Positions 1 through 8,789 of a stretch of DNA of 64,000 bases are shown here, one piece after another. Source of the DNA: Roseomonas gilardii (GTDB lineage Bacteria > Pseudomonadota > Alphaproteobacteria > Acetobacterales > Acetobacteraceae); assembly GCF_001941945.1 (NCBI RefSeq), contig NZ_CP015583.1, forward strand, positions 1,601,001 to 1,665,000, in the 5' to 3' direction. Below the pieces are notes generated by a model, which was not told the origin of the DNA, did no database searches, and worked only from the letters and a program-made list of their open reading frames with translations. The position numbers and the translations under genes are program-made. The stretch's first letter is position 1; each line of letters opens with the position of its first letter.

Positions 1-1
1 G

Positions 2-3000
2 CCCGAGGCCCCGCCGGTGGAGGCGCTGCGCCGCCGCCAGCTCTCGGTCGGCTACACGCTGGAGGAGCTGGAGCAGATCCTGCACCCGATGGTGGAGGAT
101 GCCGCCGAGGCGATCGGCTCCATGGGCGACGACACGCCCGTGGCGGTGCTGTCGCAGCAGTATCGCGGCCTGCACCACTACTTCCGCCAGACCTTCTCGC
201 AGGTCACCAACCCGCCGATCGACAGCCTGCGCGAGACGCGGGTGATGACGATCAAGACGCGCCTCGGCAACCTGGGCAACATCCTCGACGAGGACCCGAC
301 CCAGCTCGACATGCTGATGCTGGACAGCCCCGTGCTGTCCAATGCCGAGTTCGACGCGATGCGGGCCTATATGGGCACCAGCGCCACCTCGGTGGACTGC
401 ACCTTCCCGGCGGCGGAGGGGGAGGCGGGCCTCCGCCATGCCATCGACCGCATCCGGCGGGAGGCGGAGGAGGGCGTGCGCTCCGGCTGCGCCCATGTGA
501 TCCTGACCGACGAGGCCCAGGGGCCCGAGCGCTGCGTGATCCCGATGATCCTGGCGGTCGGCGCGGTGCACACGCATCTGGTGCGCAACTCGCTGCGGAC
601 CTTCTGCTCGCTCAACATCCGTTCCGCGGAATGCGTGGACGTGCACAACTTCGCCGTGCTGATCGGCGCCGGCGCCACCACGGTGAACGCCTATCTGGCG
701 CAGGACAGCATCGCCGACCGGCACCGCCGCGGCCTGCTGGGCGAGATGAGCCTGACGGACTGCGTGGCGCGCTACCGCAAGGCGGTGGACAAGGGCCTGC
801 TGAAGATCATGTCCAAGATGGGCATCGGCGTGCTCTCCTCCTATCGCGGCGGCATGAACTTCGAGGCCATCGGCCTGTCGCGCTCGCTGGTGGCGGAATT
901 CTTCCCCGGCATGCAGTCGCGCATCTCGGGCATCGGCCTCTCCGGCATCGCCCGGCGCATCCTGGCCCTGCACAAGACCGCCTGGAACGCCGATGCGGTG
1001 ACGCTGCCGGTGGGCGGCCTCTACAAGCTGCGCCGCCGGGGCGAGGCCCATGCCTTCGACGGCTCCCTGATCCACACGCTGCAGAAGGCGGTGGACACGG
1101 AGAACTACCAGACCTTCAAGCGCTACAGCGAGGCGGTGCGGCGCCTGCCTCCCGTGGCCCTGCGCGACCTGCTGGACTTCCGCACCGAGGTCGCGAAGCC
1201 GATCGCGCTGGAGGAGGTCGAGAGCGTCACCGAGATCCGCAAGCGCCTGCTGGCGCCCGGCATCTCGCTCGGTGCGCTGAGCCTGGAGGCGCATGAGACG
1301 CTCTCCATCGCCATGAACCGCATCGGGGCACGCTCCGACAGCGGGGAGGGCGGCGAGGATGCGTCCCGCGCCCGGCCGCGCGCCAATGGCGACAACGCCT
1401 CCTCGGCGATCAAGCAGGTGGCCTCCGGGCGCTTCGGCGTCACGGCGGAATACCTGAACAACTGCCGCGAGATCGAGATCAAGGTGGCCCAGGGCGCCAA
1501 GCCCGGCGAGGGCGGGCAGCTTCCGGGCTTCAAGGTGACGGAGCTGATCGGCAAGCTGCGGCATTCCACGCCGGGCGTGACGCTGATCTCCCCGCCGCCG
1601 CACCACGACATCTACTCGATCGAGGATCTGGCGCAGCTCATCTACGACCTGAAGCAGATCAACCCGGACGCCTCGGTCTGCGTGAAGCTGGTGGCGCGCT
1701 CGGGCATCGGCACGATCGCGGCGGGCGTGGCCAAGGCCAAGGCCGATGCGATCCTGGTCTCCGGCCATTCCGGCGGCACCGGCGCCTCGCCGGTCACCTC
1801 GATCAAGTATGCCGGCCTGCCCTGGGAGATGGGGCTGACCGAGACGCACCAGGTGCTCCAGCTCAACCGGCTTCGCCACCGGGTGAAGCTGCGCACCGAT
1901 GGCGGGCTCAAGACCGGGCGCGACGTGGTGATGGCCGCCATGCTGGGCGCCGAGGAATTCGGCATCGGCACGGCGAGCCTCGTGGCCATGGGCTGCATCA
2001 TGGTGCGGCAGTGCCACAGCAACACCTGCCCGGTCGGCGTCTGCACGCAGGACGAGGCGCTGCGGGAGAAGTTCACCGGCACGCCGGAGAAGGTCATCAA
2101 CCTCTTCTCCTTCATCGCGGAGGAGGTGCGTGAGATCCTCGCCTCGCTCGGCTTCCGCAAGCTGGAGGAGGTGATCGGCCGCACCGACCTGCTGAAGCAG
2201 GTCTCGCGCGGTGCCGAGGACCTCGACGATCTCGACCTGAACCCGCTGCTGGTGAAGGCGGATTCCGGCGGCGAGAAGCCCTACTGCACCATCGAGGGCC
2301 GCAACGAGGTGCCGGAGACGCTGGACGCGGACATGATCCGCGACGCGGCACCGCTCTTCGGCCGGGGCGAGAAGATGCAGCTCCAGTACAACATCCGGAA
2401 CACGCATCGCGCCATCGGCACCAAGACCTCCTCGCACATCGTGCGGCAGTTCGGCATGACCGGGCTGCAGCCGGGGCACCTGACGGTCCGCCTGCGCGGC
2501 TCGGCGGGCCAGTCGCTCGGCGCCTTCGCGGTGCAGGGGCTGAAGCTGGAGGTGCGGGGCGATGCCAACGACTATGTCGGCAAGGGCCTTTCGGGCGGCT
2601 CGATCGTGGTGCGGCCGGGCAACAACGTGAACCTCGTCTGGCACGAGAACAGCATCGTCGGGAACACCTGCCTCTACGGCGCCACGGCGGGCGAGCTCTA
2701 TGCCGCCGGACAGGCGGGCGAACGCTTCGCCGTGCGCAACTCCGGCGCCACCGCGGTGGTGGAGGGCGTTGGCGCCAATGGCTGCGAGTACATGACCGGC
2801 GGCACGGTGGTGATCCTGGGGCCCGTGGGCGACAATTTCGGCGCGGGCTTCACCGGCGGCATGGCCTTCGTCTGGGACGCGGACGCCACCTTCGAGCGTC
2901 GCCTGAACCCCGAGACGCTGCTCTGGGGCCGGCTGGAGTCGGCGCACTGGGAGGGCGTGCTGCGCGAGACCATCGCGCGCCATGCCAAGGAGACCGGCTC

Positions 3001-3127
3001 GCGCCTCGCGGCCCGGCTGCTGAACGACTGGGCGGTGGAGCGGAACGCCTTCTGGCACATCGTGCCGAAGGATTACGCGAAGCTGCTCTCGCGCCCGATG
3101 CGGGAGGTGGCGGCGGCAGCCGAATAG
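2..3127 (+). CDS. gltB: Glutamate synthase large subunit, 3' part (partial at left edge)
   Basis: This is the C-terminal two thirds (about 1,040 residues) of the large subunit of NADPH-dependent glutamate synthase, which makes glutamate from glutamine and 2-oxoglutarate. The reading frame is open to the left edge, so the amidotransferase domain and the start lie outside. The FMN-binding synthase domain is visible with the stretch GHSGGTGASPVTSIKYAG (codons near 1756-1815). It is followed by the cysteine cluster C-x5-C-x4-C in CIMVRQCHSNTC (codons near 1993-2030), which binds the 3Fe-4S centre. The C-terminal part holds the glycine-rich beta-helix (GLSGGSIVVRPG). The usual partner gltD is not in view and would have to lie to the left. 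No damage is seen in the visible part. Confidence 0.97.
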   Translation, partial: PEAPPVEALRRRQLSVGYTLEELEQILHPMVEDAAEAIGSMGDDTPVAVLSQQYRGLHHYFRQTFSQVTNPPIDSLRETRVMTIKTRLGNLGNILDEDPTQLDMLMLDSPVLSNAEFDAMRAYMGTSATSVDCTFPAAEGEAGLRHAIDRIRREAEEGVRSGCAHVILTDEAQGPERCVIPMILAVGAVHTHLVRNSLRTFCSLNIRSAECVDVHNFAVLIGAGATTVNAYLAQDSIADRHRRGLLGEMSLTDCVARYRKAVDKGLLKIMSKMGIGVLSSYRGGMNFEAIGLSRSLVAEFFPGMQSRISGIGLSGIARRILALHKTAWNADAVTLPVGGLYKLRRRGEAHAFDGSLIHTLQKAVDTENYQTFKRYSEAVRRLPPVALRDLLDFRTEVAKPIALEEVESVTEIRKRLLAPGISLGALSLEAHETLSIAMNRIGARSDSGEGGEDASRARPRANGDNASSAIKQVASGRFGVTAEYLNNCREIEIKVAQGAKPGEGGQLPGFKVTELIGKLRHSTPGVTLISPPPHHDIYSIEDLAQLIYDLKQINPDASVCVKLVARSGIGTIAAGVAKAKADAILVSGHSGGTGASPVTSIKYAGLPWEMGLTETHQVLQLNRLRHRVKLRTDGGLKTGRDVVMAAMLGAEEFGIGTASLVAMGCIMVRQCHSNTCPVGVCTQDEALREKFTGTPEKVINLFSFIAEEVREILASLGFRKLEEVIGRTDLLKQVSRGAEDLDDLDLNPLLVKADSGGEKPYCTIEGRNEVPETLDADMIRDAAPLFGRGEKMQLQYNIRNTHRAIGTKTSSHIVRQFGMTGLQPGHLTVRLRGSAGQSLGAFAVQGLKLEVRGDANDYVGKGLSGGSIVVRPGNNVNLVWHENSIVGNTCLYGATAGELYAAGQAGERFAVRNSGATAVVEGVGANGCEYMTGGTVVILGPVGDNFGAGFTGGMAFVWDADATFERRLNPETLLWGRLESAHWEGVLRETIARHAKETGSRLAARLLNDWAVERNAFWHIVPKDYAKLLSRPMREVAAAAE

Positions 3128-3160
3128 GCCACCGGAACCGCGATCCCGGAAAGTCCTGGC

Positions 3161-3181
3161 GGGGCGGATCATGTCCGCCCC
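3161..3181 (+). terminator. Candidate terminator hairpin after gltB
   Basis: An 8-bp perfect stem (GGGGCGGA / TCCGCCCC) encloses a 5-base loop, 34 bases after the gltB stop. There is no T run after it, so it may act as a weak terminator or an RNA 3'-end stabiliser. Confidence 0.45.
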
Positions 3182-3293
3182 GTCATGCCGCCTTCATGCC
3201 CTGGTCGCGGCCCGGATGTCCGCGTGAATCAACCACCGCAAAACTCGGTTTAGACGGTTGGCGCCGCCGCTCTCCTGCCGTAATGGCTGCGTC

Positions 3294-3962
3294 GTGCGCG
3301 TCCTGTATCACCTTCCCCTCTCGCCCCATTGCCGCAAGGTCCGACTGGCCCTGGCGGAGAAGCGGATTCCCTTCGAGCTGCGGCTGGAGCGCGTCTGGGA
3401 GCGCCGGCCGGAATTCCTCGACCTCAACCCCGCCGGAATGGTGCCGGTGCTGGAGGAGGAGAACGGGCTGGTCCTCGCGGACTCCTATGTGGTCTGCGAA
3501 TATCTGGACGAGGCCTATCCCGAGAACCCGCTGCTCGGCCGCACCCATGCCGAGCGGGCCGAGGTGCGACGGCTGGTGGCCTGGTTCGACGGCAAGTTCA
3601 ACGACGAGGTGACGCGCAACCTGCTCTACGAGAAGCAGTTCAAGCGCATGCTTCAACGGGGCAATCCGGATGGCCCCGCCCTGCGCGCCGGCTATGCCAA
3701 CATCAAGGGCCATCTGGAATATCTCGGCTGGCTGGCCGAGACGCGGAGCTGGCTGGCGGGCAGCAGCCTGTCTCTGGCGGACCTGGCGGCGGCGGCGCAT
3801 CTCTCGGCGCTCGACTATATCGGCGACGTGGACTGGACCCTGTCCGACGCCGCCAAGGACTGGTACGCGCGCATCAAGTCGCGCCCGTCCTTCCGCCCGA
3901 TCCTGGCCGAGCGGATCAGCGGCGTCTCCCCGCCGGAACATTACGACGACCTGGATTTCTGA
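3294..3962 (+). CDS. Glutathione S-transferase family protein
   Basis: The 222-residue protein has an N-terminal thioredoxin-like GST domain (VLYHLPLSPHCRKVRLAL) with a cysteine at residue 13 in an S-P-H-C context. It has the glutathione-contact motif region ADSYVVCEYLDE and an all-helical C-terminal domain (LAGSSLSLADLAAAAHLSAL). Such cytosolic enzymes conjugate or reduce substrates with glutathione; the substrate cannot be told from the sequence. I chose the GTG at 3294 because homologous GSTs begin just before the first beta strand. A TTG at 3258 is the other option, and neither has a strong ribosome binding site. It stands alone between gltB and an SDR gene. Confidence 0.88.
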   Translation: MRVLYHLPLSPHCRKVRLALAEKRIPFELRLERVWERRPEFLDLNPAGMVPVLEEENGLVLADSYVVCEYLDEAYPENPLLGRTHAERAEVRRLVAWFDGKFNDEVTRNLLYEKQFKRMLQRGNPDGPALRAGYANIKGHLEYLGWLAETRSWLAGSSLSLADLAAAAHLSALDYIGDVDWTLSDAAKDWYARIKSRPSFRPILAERISGVSPPEHYDDLDF

Positions 3963-4074
3963 ACCCGGCCTCCCGGCCCGGCGCTGAAAACCCCGTGACA
4001 CCGCGTGCGGCGCGGGCAACCCGCCCTGCCGCCGGGCGTCTTGCCTTCCGCACAAGGCGGAAGGCGACGGAGCG

Positions 4075-4872
4075 ATGGAACTCGGGATCAAGGGCCGTGT
4101 CGCGGTCGTCACCGGCGGCGATTCCGGCATCGGGTTGGAAACGGCGCGCTTCCTGCTCCGGGATGGAGCGAAGGTCGTGCTCTCCGATAAGGACGCCACC
4201 TCGCTGGAAAAAGCCGCGGCCGGGCTGTCCGGCGAGGTTCTCGCCATAGCCGCCGACCTGACGAAGCCGGATCAGGTCGAAGCTCTGGCGAAGGGCGCGT
4301 GGGAGCGATTCGGGGCCGTGGACATCCTGGTGAACGCCGCCGGCATCACCGGCCCGACCGGAATCTTCCACGAACTGGATGACGAGGACTGGCGCCTGGC
4401 GCTGGAGGTGGACTTCATGGCGGCGGTGCGGATCTGCCGGGCCTTCATCCCCGCCATGGCCGAACGGGGCTGGGGCCGGGTGGTGCTGATCGGCTCCGAG
4501 GATGCGGTGCAGCCCTATGCCGACGAACTGCCCTATTGCGCGGCCAAGGCAGCGATCCTCAACCTGACCAAGGGTCTCTCGAAGACCTATGCGAAGCAGG
4601 GCGTCCTCGTGAACAGCGTCTCCCCCGCCTATATCGAGACGCCGATGACCGACGCGATGATGGAGAAGCGGGCGAAGGAGAACGGCACCTCCTTCGAGGA
4701 GGCCGTGCAGAGCTTCCTGAAGGAAGAACGCCCGACCCTGGAGCTCGCGCGCCGTGGCAGGCCGGGGGAGGTCGCGGCCACCATCGCTTTCCTCTGCTCC
4801 AATCTCGCCAGCTTCGTGAACGGCGCCAACTACCGGGTGGATGGCGGCTCGGTCGCCACGGTCTCGACCTGA
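4075..4872 (+). CDS. SDR family oxidoreductase (classical)
   Basis: This 265-residue short-chain dehydrogenase has the NAD(P)-binding motif TGGDSGIG at residues 13-20 and the NAAG motif (VNAAGIT). The catalytic Ser lies in LIGSED and the YxxxK pair in YCAAK. The family interconverts alcohols and ketones in the cytosol; the substrate is not predictable here. The ATG at 4075 is preceded by a purine-rich GAAGGCGACGGAG stretch that can serve as a ribosome binding site. The stop codon lies 1 bp from the stop of the convergent TPR gene, so the two genes share their 3' ends. Confidence 0.93.
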   Translation: MELGIKGRVAVVTGGDSGIGLETARFLLRDGAKVVLSDKDATSLEKAAAGLSGEVLAIAADLTKPDQVEALAKGAWERFGAVDILVNAAGITGPTGIFHELDDEDWRLALEVDFMAAVRICRAFIPAMAERGWGRVVLIGSEDAVQPYADELPYCAAKAAILNLTKGLSKTYAKQGVLVNSVSPAYIETPMTDAMMEKRAKENGTSFEEAVQSFLKEERPTLELARRGRPGEVAATIAFLCSNLASFVNGANYRVDGGSVATVST

Positions 4873-4873
4873 G

Positions 4874-5710
4874 CTAACGCCGCTTCGGACCTGCCTCGCT
4901 GAGCGCCAGGTTCTGCTGCGCCAGATCGGCGGCCGCGCTCTCCGGGGCGGACTGGATCACGCTCTCCCAGTCCTCCCGCGCGCCGTCCAGGTCCCCGTTC
5001 AACTGGCGCAGGATGCCGCGTTCCAGCAGCGCCTCGGCATTGTCGGACTCGATGGTCAGCGCCCGGTCGATGGCGTGGAGAGCCTCCTGCGGCCGGTCGA
5101 GATGGCGCAGGGCGGCGGCCCGGAAGACCCAGGCATCGGGGCGGTCCGGGTCCAGCTCCGTGGCCCGCGTCGCATCGGCCAGGGAATCGGCGTAGCGCCC
5201 GAGGCTGCCGGAGGCGAGGGCCCGGTCCACCAGCAGGTCGGCAGTGTCCGGGGCCAGGGCTAGGCCCAGGGTCGTGGCGGCATAGGCACGGCCGGCATCG
5301 CCGATGGCCATCCAGGCCTGCCCCGCCTGCCCGTAGAGCACGGCGCGGGCGGTGTTGTTGAACCCCGTCTGCGCCGCCAGCGCCTCCAGCCGGGGAGCGG
5401 CCCTCTCGCCATCGCCCAGGGCCAGCAGGGCCAGGGCCTGGCAGTGGCGCGACCCGTTGCTCGTCCCTGCACGGTCCTGCCAGGCCTCGGCGAAGGCCAG
5501 CGCCCCCTGCGGATCGTCCGGGATCTGGTCCAGGCAGCGGAGATATTCCGGGCTGTCGTCCAGGCGCGGCGATTCGGGCGGCAGTGGCAGCACCTCCTCC
5601 GTCAGCGGGACGGGCGGGCGGCGCAGCAACTGCCAGCCTCCTCCGGCCAGGGCGGCCAGGAGGGCGGCGGCAAAGGCGCCCATCAGCACGGGTCGGAGGG
5701 ACAGACTCAT
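4874..5710 (-). CDS. Membrane-anchored tetratricopeptide repeat protein
   Basis: The 278-residue protein begins with a hydrophobic N-terminal segment (about residues 7-25, PVLMGAFAAALLAALAGGGW). This acts as a signal anchor, so the bulk should lie in the periplasm. The rest consists of TPR-like helical repeats with the alternating small and aromatic residues of that fold (for example YADSLADATRATELDPDRPD and AIDRALTIESDNAEALLERG). TPR proteins act as scaffolds and no catalytic motif is present. I chose the ATG at 5710 because it directly precedes the hydrophobic segment; an upstream frame extension has no signal. It is divergent from the YeeZ-like gene. The function is unknown. Confidence 0.8.
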   Translation of the reverse strand: MSLSLRPVLMGAFAAALLAALAGGGWQLLRRPPVPLTEEVLPLPPESPRLDDSPEYLRCLDQIPDDPQGALAFAEAWQDRAGTSNGSRHCQALALLALGDGERAAPRLEALAAQTGFNNTARAVLYGQAGQAWMAIGDAGRAYAATTLGLALAPDTADLLVDRALASGSLGRYADSLADATRATELDPDRPDAWVFRAAALRHLDRPQEALHAIDRALTIESDNAEALLERGILRQLNGDLDGAREDWESVIQSAPESAAADLAQQNLALSEAGPKRR

Positions 5711-5834
5711 CCCTCCCATTCTAGAGCAGATGTCGGAAAGGCGGCATCGCCCGAAAGCGTGAATCTGCCGCCCGGCCCCTGGGCCGGGAAAGGCGCGCAG
5801 GGCGGCCCTAGCCAGCACCGGGGAGCCACGCCAC

Positions 5835-6743
5835 ATGGCCTTCCCGATGGTATCCGACGCTCCACCGAATCTCCTGATCCTGGGCCTGGGCTATGCCGGC
5901 GAGGCCATCGCCCGTGAGGCGCTGGCACGGGGTATCGCCGTCCGGGGCACGCATCGCCAGCCGGGGCAGGGGGCGGGAACGGGCTCCGTGCCAGCGATCC
6001 CCTTCGAGGCTGCCGGACCGGCGATCGTGGCCGCGACGCATCTCGTGGTCACCGCCCCGCCCGGGGAGGATGGCGACCCGGTGCTGGCGCGGCATGGCAC
6101 GGCGCTTCGTGCCGGGCTGGAGGCGCGGCTGCGCTGGGTGGGCTATCTCTCCACCACGGGTGTCTACGGTGACCGGGGCGGCGCATGGGTGGATGAGGCG
6201 ACCCCCCCCGCGCCGGGCCAGCCGCGTTCCCTGCGGCGGCTTCAGGCGGAACAGGCCTGGGAGGCCGCCCTGGCCGGCCATGCCCAGCTCGACATCTTCC
6301 GCACCGGCGGCATCTACGGCCCCGGGCGCAGCGCGCTGGACGAGGTCCTGGCCGGGAAGGCGCGGCGGGTGATCCGGCCGGGCCACGCCTTCGGGCGCAT
6401 CCATCGCGACGATATCGCCCAGGCGGTGATGGCTGCGGCGGATGCCGGCGGCCCCGGGGCGGCCGTGTCCCGCGTGCTGCATCTGGTGGATGACGAACCG
6501 GCCGAACCGGCCCTGGTCATCGAGGAAGCGGCGCGGCTGCTCGGCCTGCCGCCGCCGCCCGCCCTGTCCTTCGATGAAGCCTGGGCGGGGATGTCCCCCA
6601 TGGCGCGCTCCTTCTGGTCCGAGCATCGCCTCGTGGCCAATGCGCGGACCAAGGCGGCGCTCGGCCTGGAATGGCGCTATCCCAGCTACAGGGAAGGTCT
6701 GCGGCAGATCGCCGCGAAGCAGGGCCTCCACCCGGAGGGGTGA
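5835..6743 (+). CDS. YeeZ-like NAD(P)-dependent epimerase/dehydratase family protein
   Basis: The 302-residue protein is an extended SDR with an N-terminal Rossmann motif LGLGYAGEAIA. This GxGxxG-type motif is shifted to the form found in the YeeZ group. A signature YLSTTGVYGDRGGAWVDE follows near residue 102, then a HRDDIAQAV stretch. The family binds NAD(P) and acts on nucleotide sugars or related compounds, but the YeeZ group has no firmly assigned substrate. The ATG at 5835 follows GGGGAG; a second in-frame ATG lies at 5847. The gene ends 3 bp before the convergent hydrolase gene. Confidence 0.85.
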   Translation: MAFPMVSDAPPNLLILGLGYAGEAIAREALARGIAVRGTHRQPGQGAGTGSVPAIPFEAAGPAIVAATHLVVTAPPGEDGDPVLARHGTALRAGLEARLRWVGYLSTTGVYGDRGGAWVDEATPPAPGQPRSLRRLQAEQAWEAALAGHAQLDIFRTGGIYGPGRSALDEVLAGKARRVIRPGHAFGRIHRDDIAQAVMAAADAGGPGAAVSRVLHLVDDEPAEPALVIEEAARLLGLPPPPALSFDEAWAGMSPMARSFWSEHRLVANARTKAALGLEWRYPSYREGLRQIAAKQGLHPEG

Positions 6744-6746
6744 GGC

Positions 6747-7511
6747 TCAGGCCCCTTCCGGGCGGAGCAGGCCGTTCAGGCTGCGCCAGAGCAGGGCAAG
6801 ATCGCCCGGGCGCGACAGGCGATGGTCGCCATCCTTCACCAGCGTGAGCGACACGGCAGGGCTTTCCACCGTCTCCACGATGCGCAGCGCATGCCGCCAG
6901 GGCACCTCGGCATCCTCCATGCCCTGGAGGAGCTTCACCGGGTTGGTGTAGCCCAGGGGTTGCCCCAGCAGCAGGTTGTTCCGCCCATCCTCCAGCAGCG
7001 CGGCGGTGAAGGGCATCGGGTCGCCATAGTCGGAGGGGCGGTAGGTCACGCCGTCGCGGGCCAGGGCGAGGCGGTCCTCCTCGGTCAGCTCCTGTGGGAT
7101 CAGCGCCTCGGTGAAATCGGGCGCGGCGGCGATGCCCAGCACGCCGTGCACGCGCTCCTCGCCCCACAGCCTGGCCAGCAGCAGCGCGATCCAGCCGCCC
7201 ATGGAGGAACCCACCAGGATCAGCGGCTCCTCCGGGGCACGGGCATCGATCACCGCCGCGGCGTCGCGGGTCCACTGGCTGATGGTGCCGTCCTCGAAGC
7301 GGCCGCCGCTGCTGCCATGGCCGGAATAGTCCAGGCGCAGATAGGCCTGCCCACGCTCGGAACAGCGCTCGCGCAGGTAGAGCGCCTTAGTGCCCTCCAT
7401 GTCGGAGTGGTAGCCGCCGAGGAAGACCACCGTCGGCCCCGTGCCCTGCAAGGCGGCCCAGGCCAGTTCCACCCCGTCGCCGCGGTCGAGGCGGCCGAAT
7501 TCTTCCATCAT
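6747..7511 (-). CDS. Alpha/beta hydrolase
   Basis: This 254-residue cytosolic alpha/beta-fold hydrolase has the nucleophile elbow GSSMGG (LILVGSSMGGWIALL), an early oxyanion strand (VVFLGGYHSDMEGTKA) and a C-terminal KDGDHRLSRPGD that supplies the histidine. The YSGHGSSGG stretch is typical of the serine aminopeptidase / peptide hydrolase-like S33-related group. Its ATG overlaps the TGA of the upstream FAH-family gene in the form ATGA (7508-7511), so the two are translationally coupled and probably share a pathway. The substrate is unknown. Confidence 0.87.
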   Translation of the reverse strand: MMEEFGRLDRGDGVELAWAALQGTGPTVVFLGGYHSDMEGTKALYLRERCSERGQAYLRLDYSGHGSSGGRFEDGTISQWTRDAAAVIDARAPEEPLILVGSSMGGWIALLLARLWGEERVHGVLGIAAAPDFTEALIPQELTEEDRLALARDGVTYRPSDYGDPMPFTAALLEDGRNNLLLGQPLGYTNPVKLLQGMEDAEVPWRHALRIVETVESPAVSLTLVKDGDHRLSRPGDLALLWRSLNGLLRPEGA

Positions 7512-8671
7512 GATGCAGTCCTTGGCAGTCCACGGGCGGCCAGGGAGCGGAACAGGGCCCCGGCACCGAAGCGCCAGGGCGGGCACTCGTCCGTCCGCGC
7601 CACTTGGTTGCACAACGCGCCAAGACGCCCGGAGGCGATGCGGACCCTGTCGCCCCCGGCATGGGTGAAGCCACCGCCGGGCGTGGATCGGTCCTTGCTG
7701 GGCGAGAAGGGCGTGCCGAGGAAAAGCACGAACCCGTCCGGGTACTGGTGATGGGCATTGGCCGCCTGGGCCACCAGATCGGCCGGGTCGCGGCTGATCG
7801 AGCCGACCTGCCCGCTCTCGTCCAGGACGAAGCCGTCCTCCCCCTCGATTCGCAGCGCGATCTCCGCCCGGCGCACATCCTCCAGCGTGAAGCCGGCATC
7901 GAAGAGCCGCACCGCCGGGCCGAGGGCCGTGGCGGCGTTGTTGTCCTTGGCACGGCCGAGCAGCAGCGCCGAACGCCCCTCGATGTCACGCAGGTTCACG
8001 TCGTTGCCCAGGGTGGCGCCCAGGATCTCCCCCCGCGCGTTGACGCAGAGCACCGCCTCCGGCTCCGGGTTCGACCAGGCGGAGGCGGGATGCACGCCGA
8101 TCGGCGCGGCGGGGCCGACCGCCGCCATGGGCTGGCACTTGGTGAAGACCTCGGCATCCGGCCCGATGCCGACCTCCAGGTACTGGCTCCACCAGCCCTT
8201 GGCGACGAGGGCCTCCTTCAGCCGCATCGCCTCCTCGCTGCCCGGCACCAGGGCGGCGAGATCCTCGCCGATGATGCCGCGCACCTCGGCCCGCACTGCC
8301 TCGGCGCGGGAGGCATCGCCGCGGCAGCGCTCCTCGATCACCCGTTCCAGCATGGAGCGCACATAGGTCACGCCGCAGGCCTTGATCGCCTGCAGGTCCA
8401 CCGGGGCGAGGAAGCGGCCCTCCGCCAGCGCCGCCTCCGGGTCCAGCGCCAGGGGCTCGCCCCGCGCCTCGATCGCCGCCAGCGGGTCGGCCTCGTTCAG
8501 CCAGGCGCTGACCGTGCCGAAGGCGGGCGTCATGTCATAGGCCCGCCCCCGGCGCAGGGCGATGGCGACCGGCCCCTCCGGCGTGTCGAGCCGCAGCGCG
8601 AAATGGCCCTCGCGCCAGTCCTGCGGCAGGGTTGCCCGCATGGGGGCCGCCTGCATGGTGGCTGCCTGCAT
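7508..8671 (-). CDS. Fumarylacetoacetate hydrolase family protein
   Basis: The 387-residue enzyme has an FAH-type C-terminal domain with the acidic metal-binding residues in SNPEPEAVLCVN and the stretch GNDVNLRDIEGRSALLLGR. This resembles the group that hydrolyses 2,4-diketo-3-deoxy sugar acids or carries out related C-C bond cleavage. It is longer than minimal FAH proteins because of an N-terminal domain of about 100 residues. The ATG at 8671 has GAGAGGAAC just upstream, which favours it over upstream in-frame codons. It is coupled by ATGA to the alpha/beta hydrolase and divergent from the glycosyltransferase gene. The exact substrate is inferred only from family resemblance. Confidence 0.85.
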   Translation of the reverse strand: MQAATMQAAPMRATLPQDWREGHFALRLDTPEGPVAIALRRGRAYDMTPAFGTVSAWLNEADPLAAIEARGEPLALDPEAALAEGRFLAPVDLQAIKACGVTYVRSMLERVIEERCRGDASRAEAVRAEVRGIIGEDLAALVPGSEEAMRLKEALVAKGWWSQYLEVGIGPDAEVFTKCQPMAAVGPAAPIGVHPASAWSNPEPEAVLCVNARGEILGATLGNDVNLRDIEGRSALLLGRAKDNNAATALGPAVRLFDAGFTLEDVRRAEIALRIEGEDGFVLDESGQVGSISRDPADLVAQAANAHHQYPDGFVLFLGTPFSPSKDRSTPGGGFTHAGGDRVRIASGRLGALCNQVARTDECPPWRFGAGALFRSLAARGLPRTAS

Positions 8672-8789
8672 CGGTGCGTTCCTCTCTTGGCTTTTCAAGA
8701 CTGTAGAGGCGGGGCGGGGGGCCGCCAAGCGGGCAGGGCGGCGCCGGACGGTTCCAAGCCCGCCGATTCCGCATTACAGCGGCGGCACG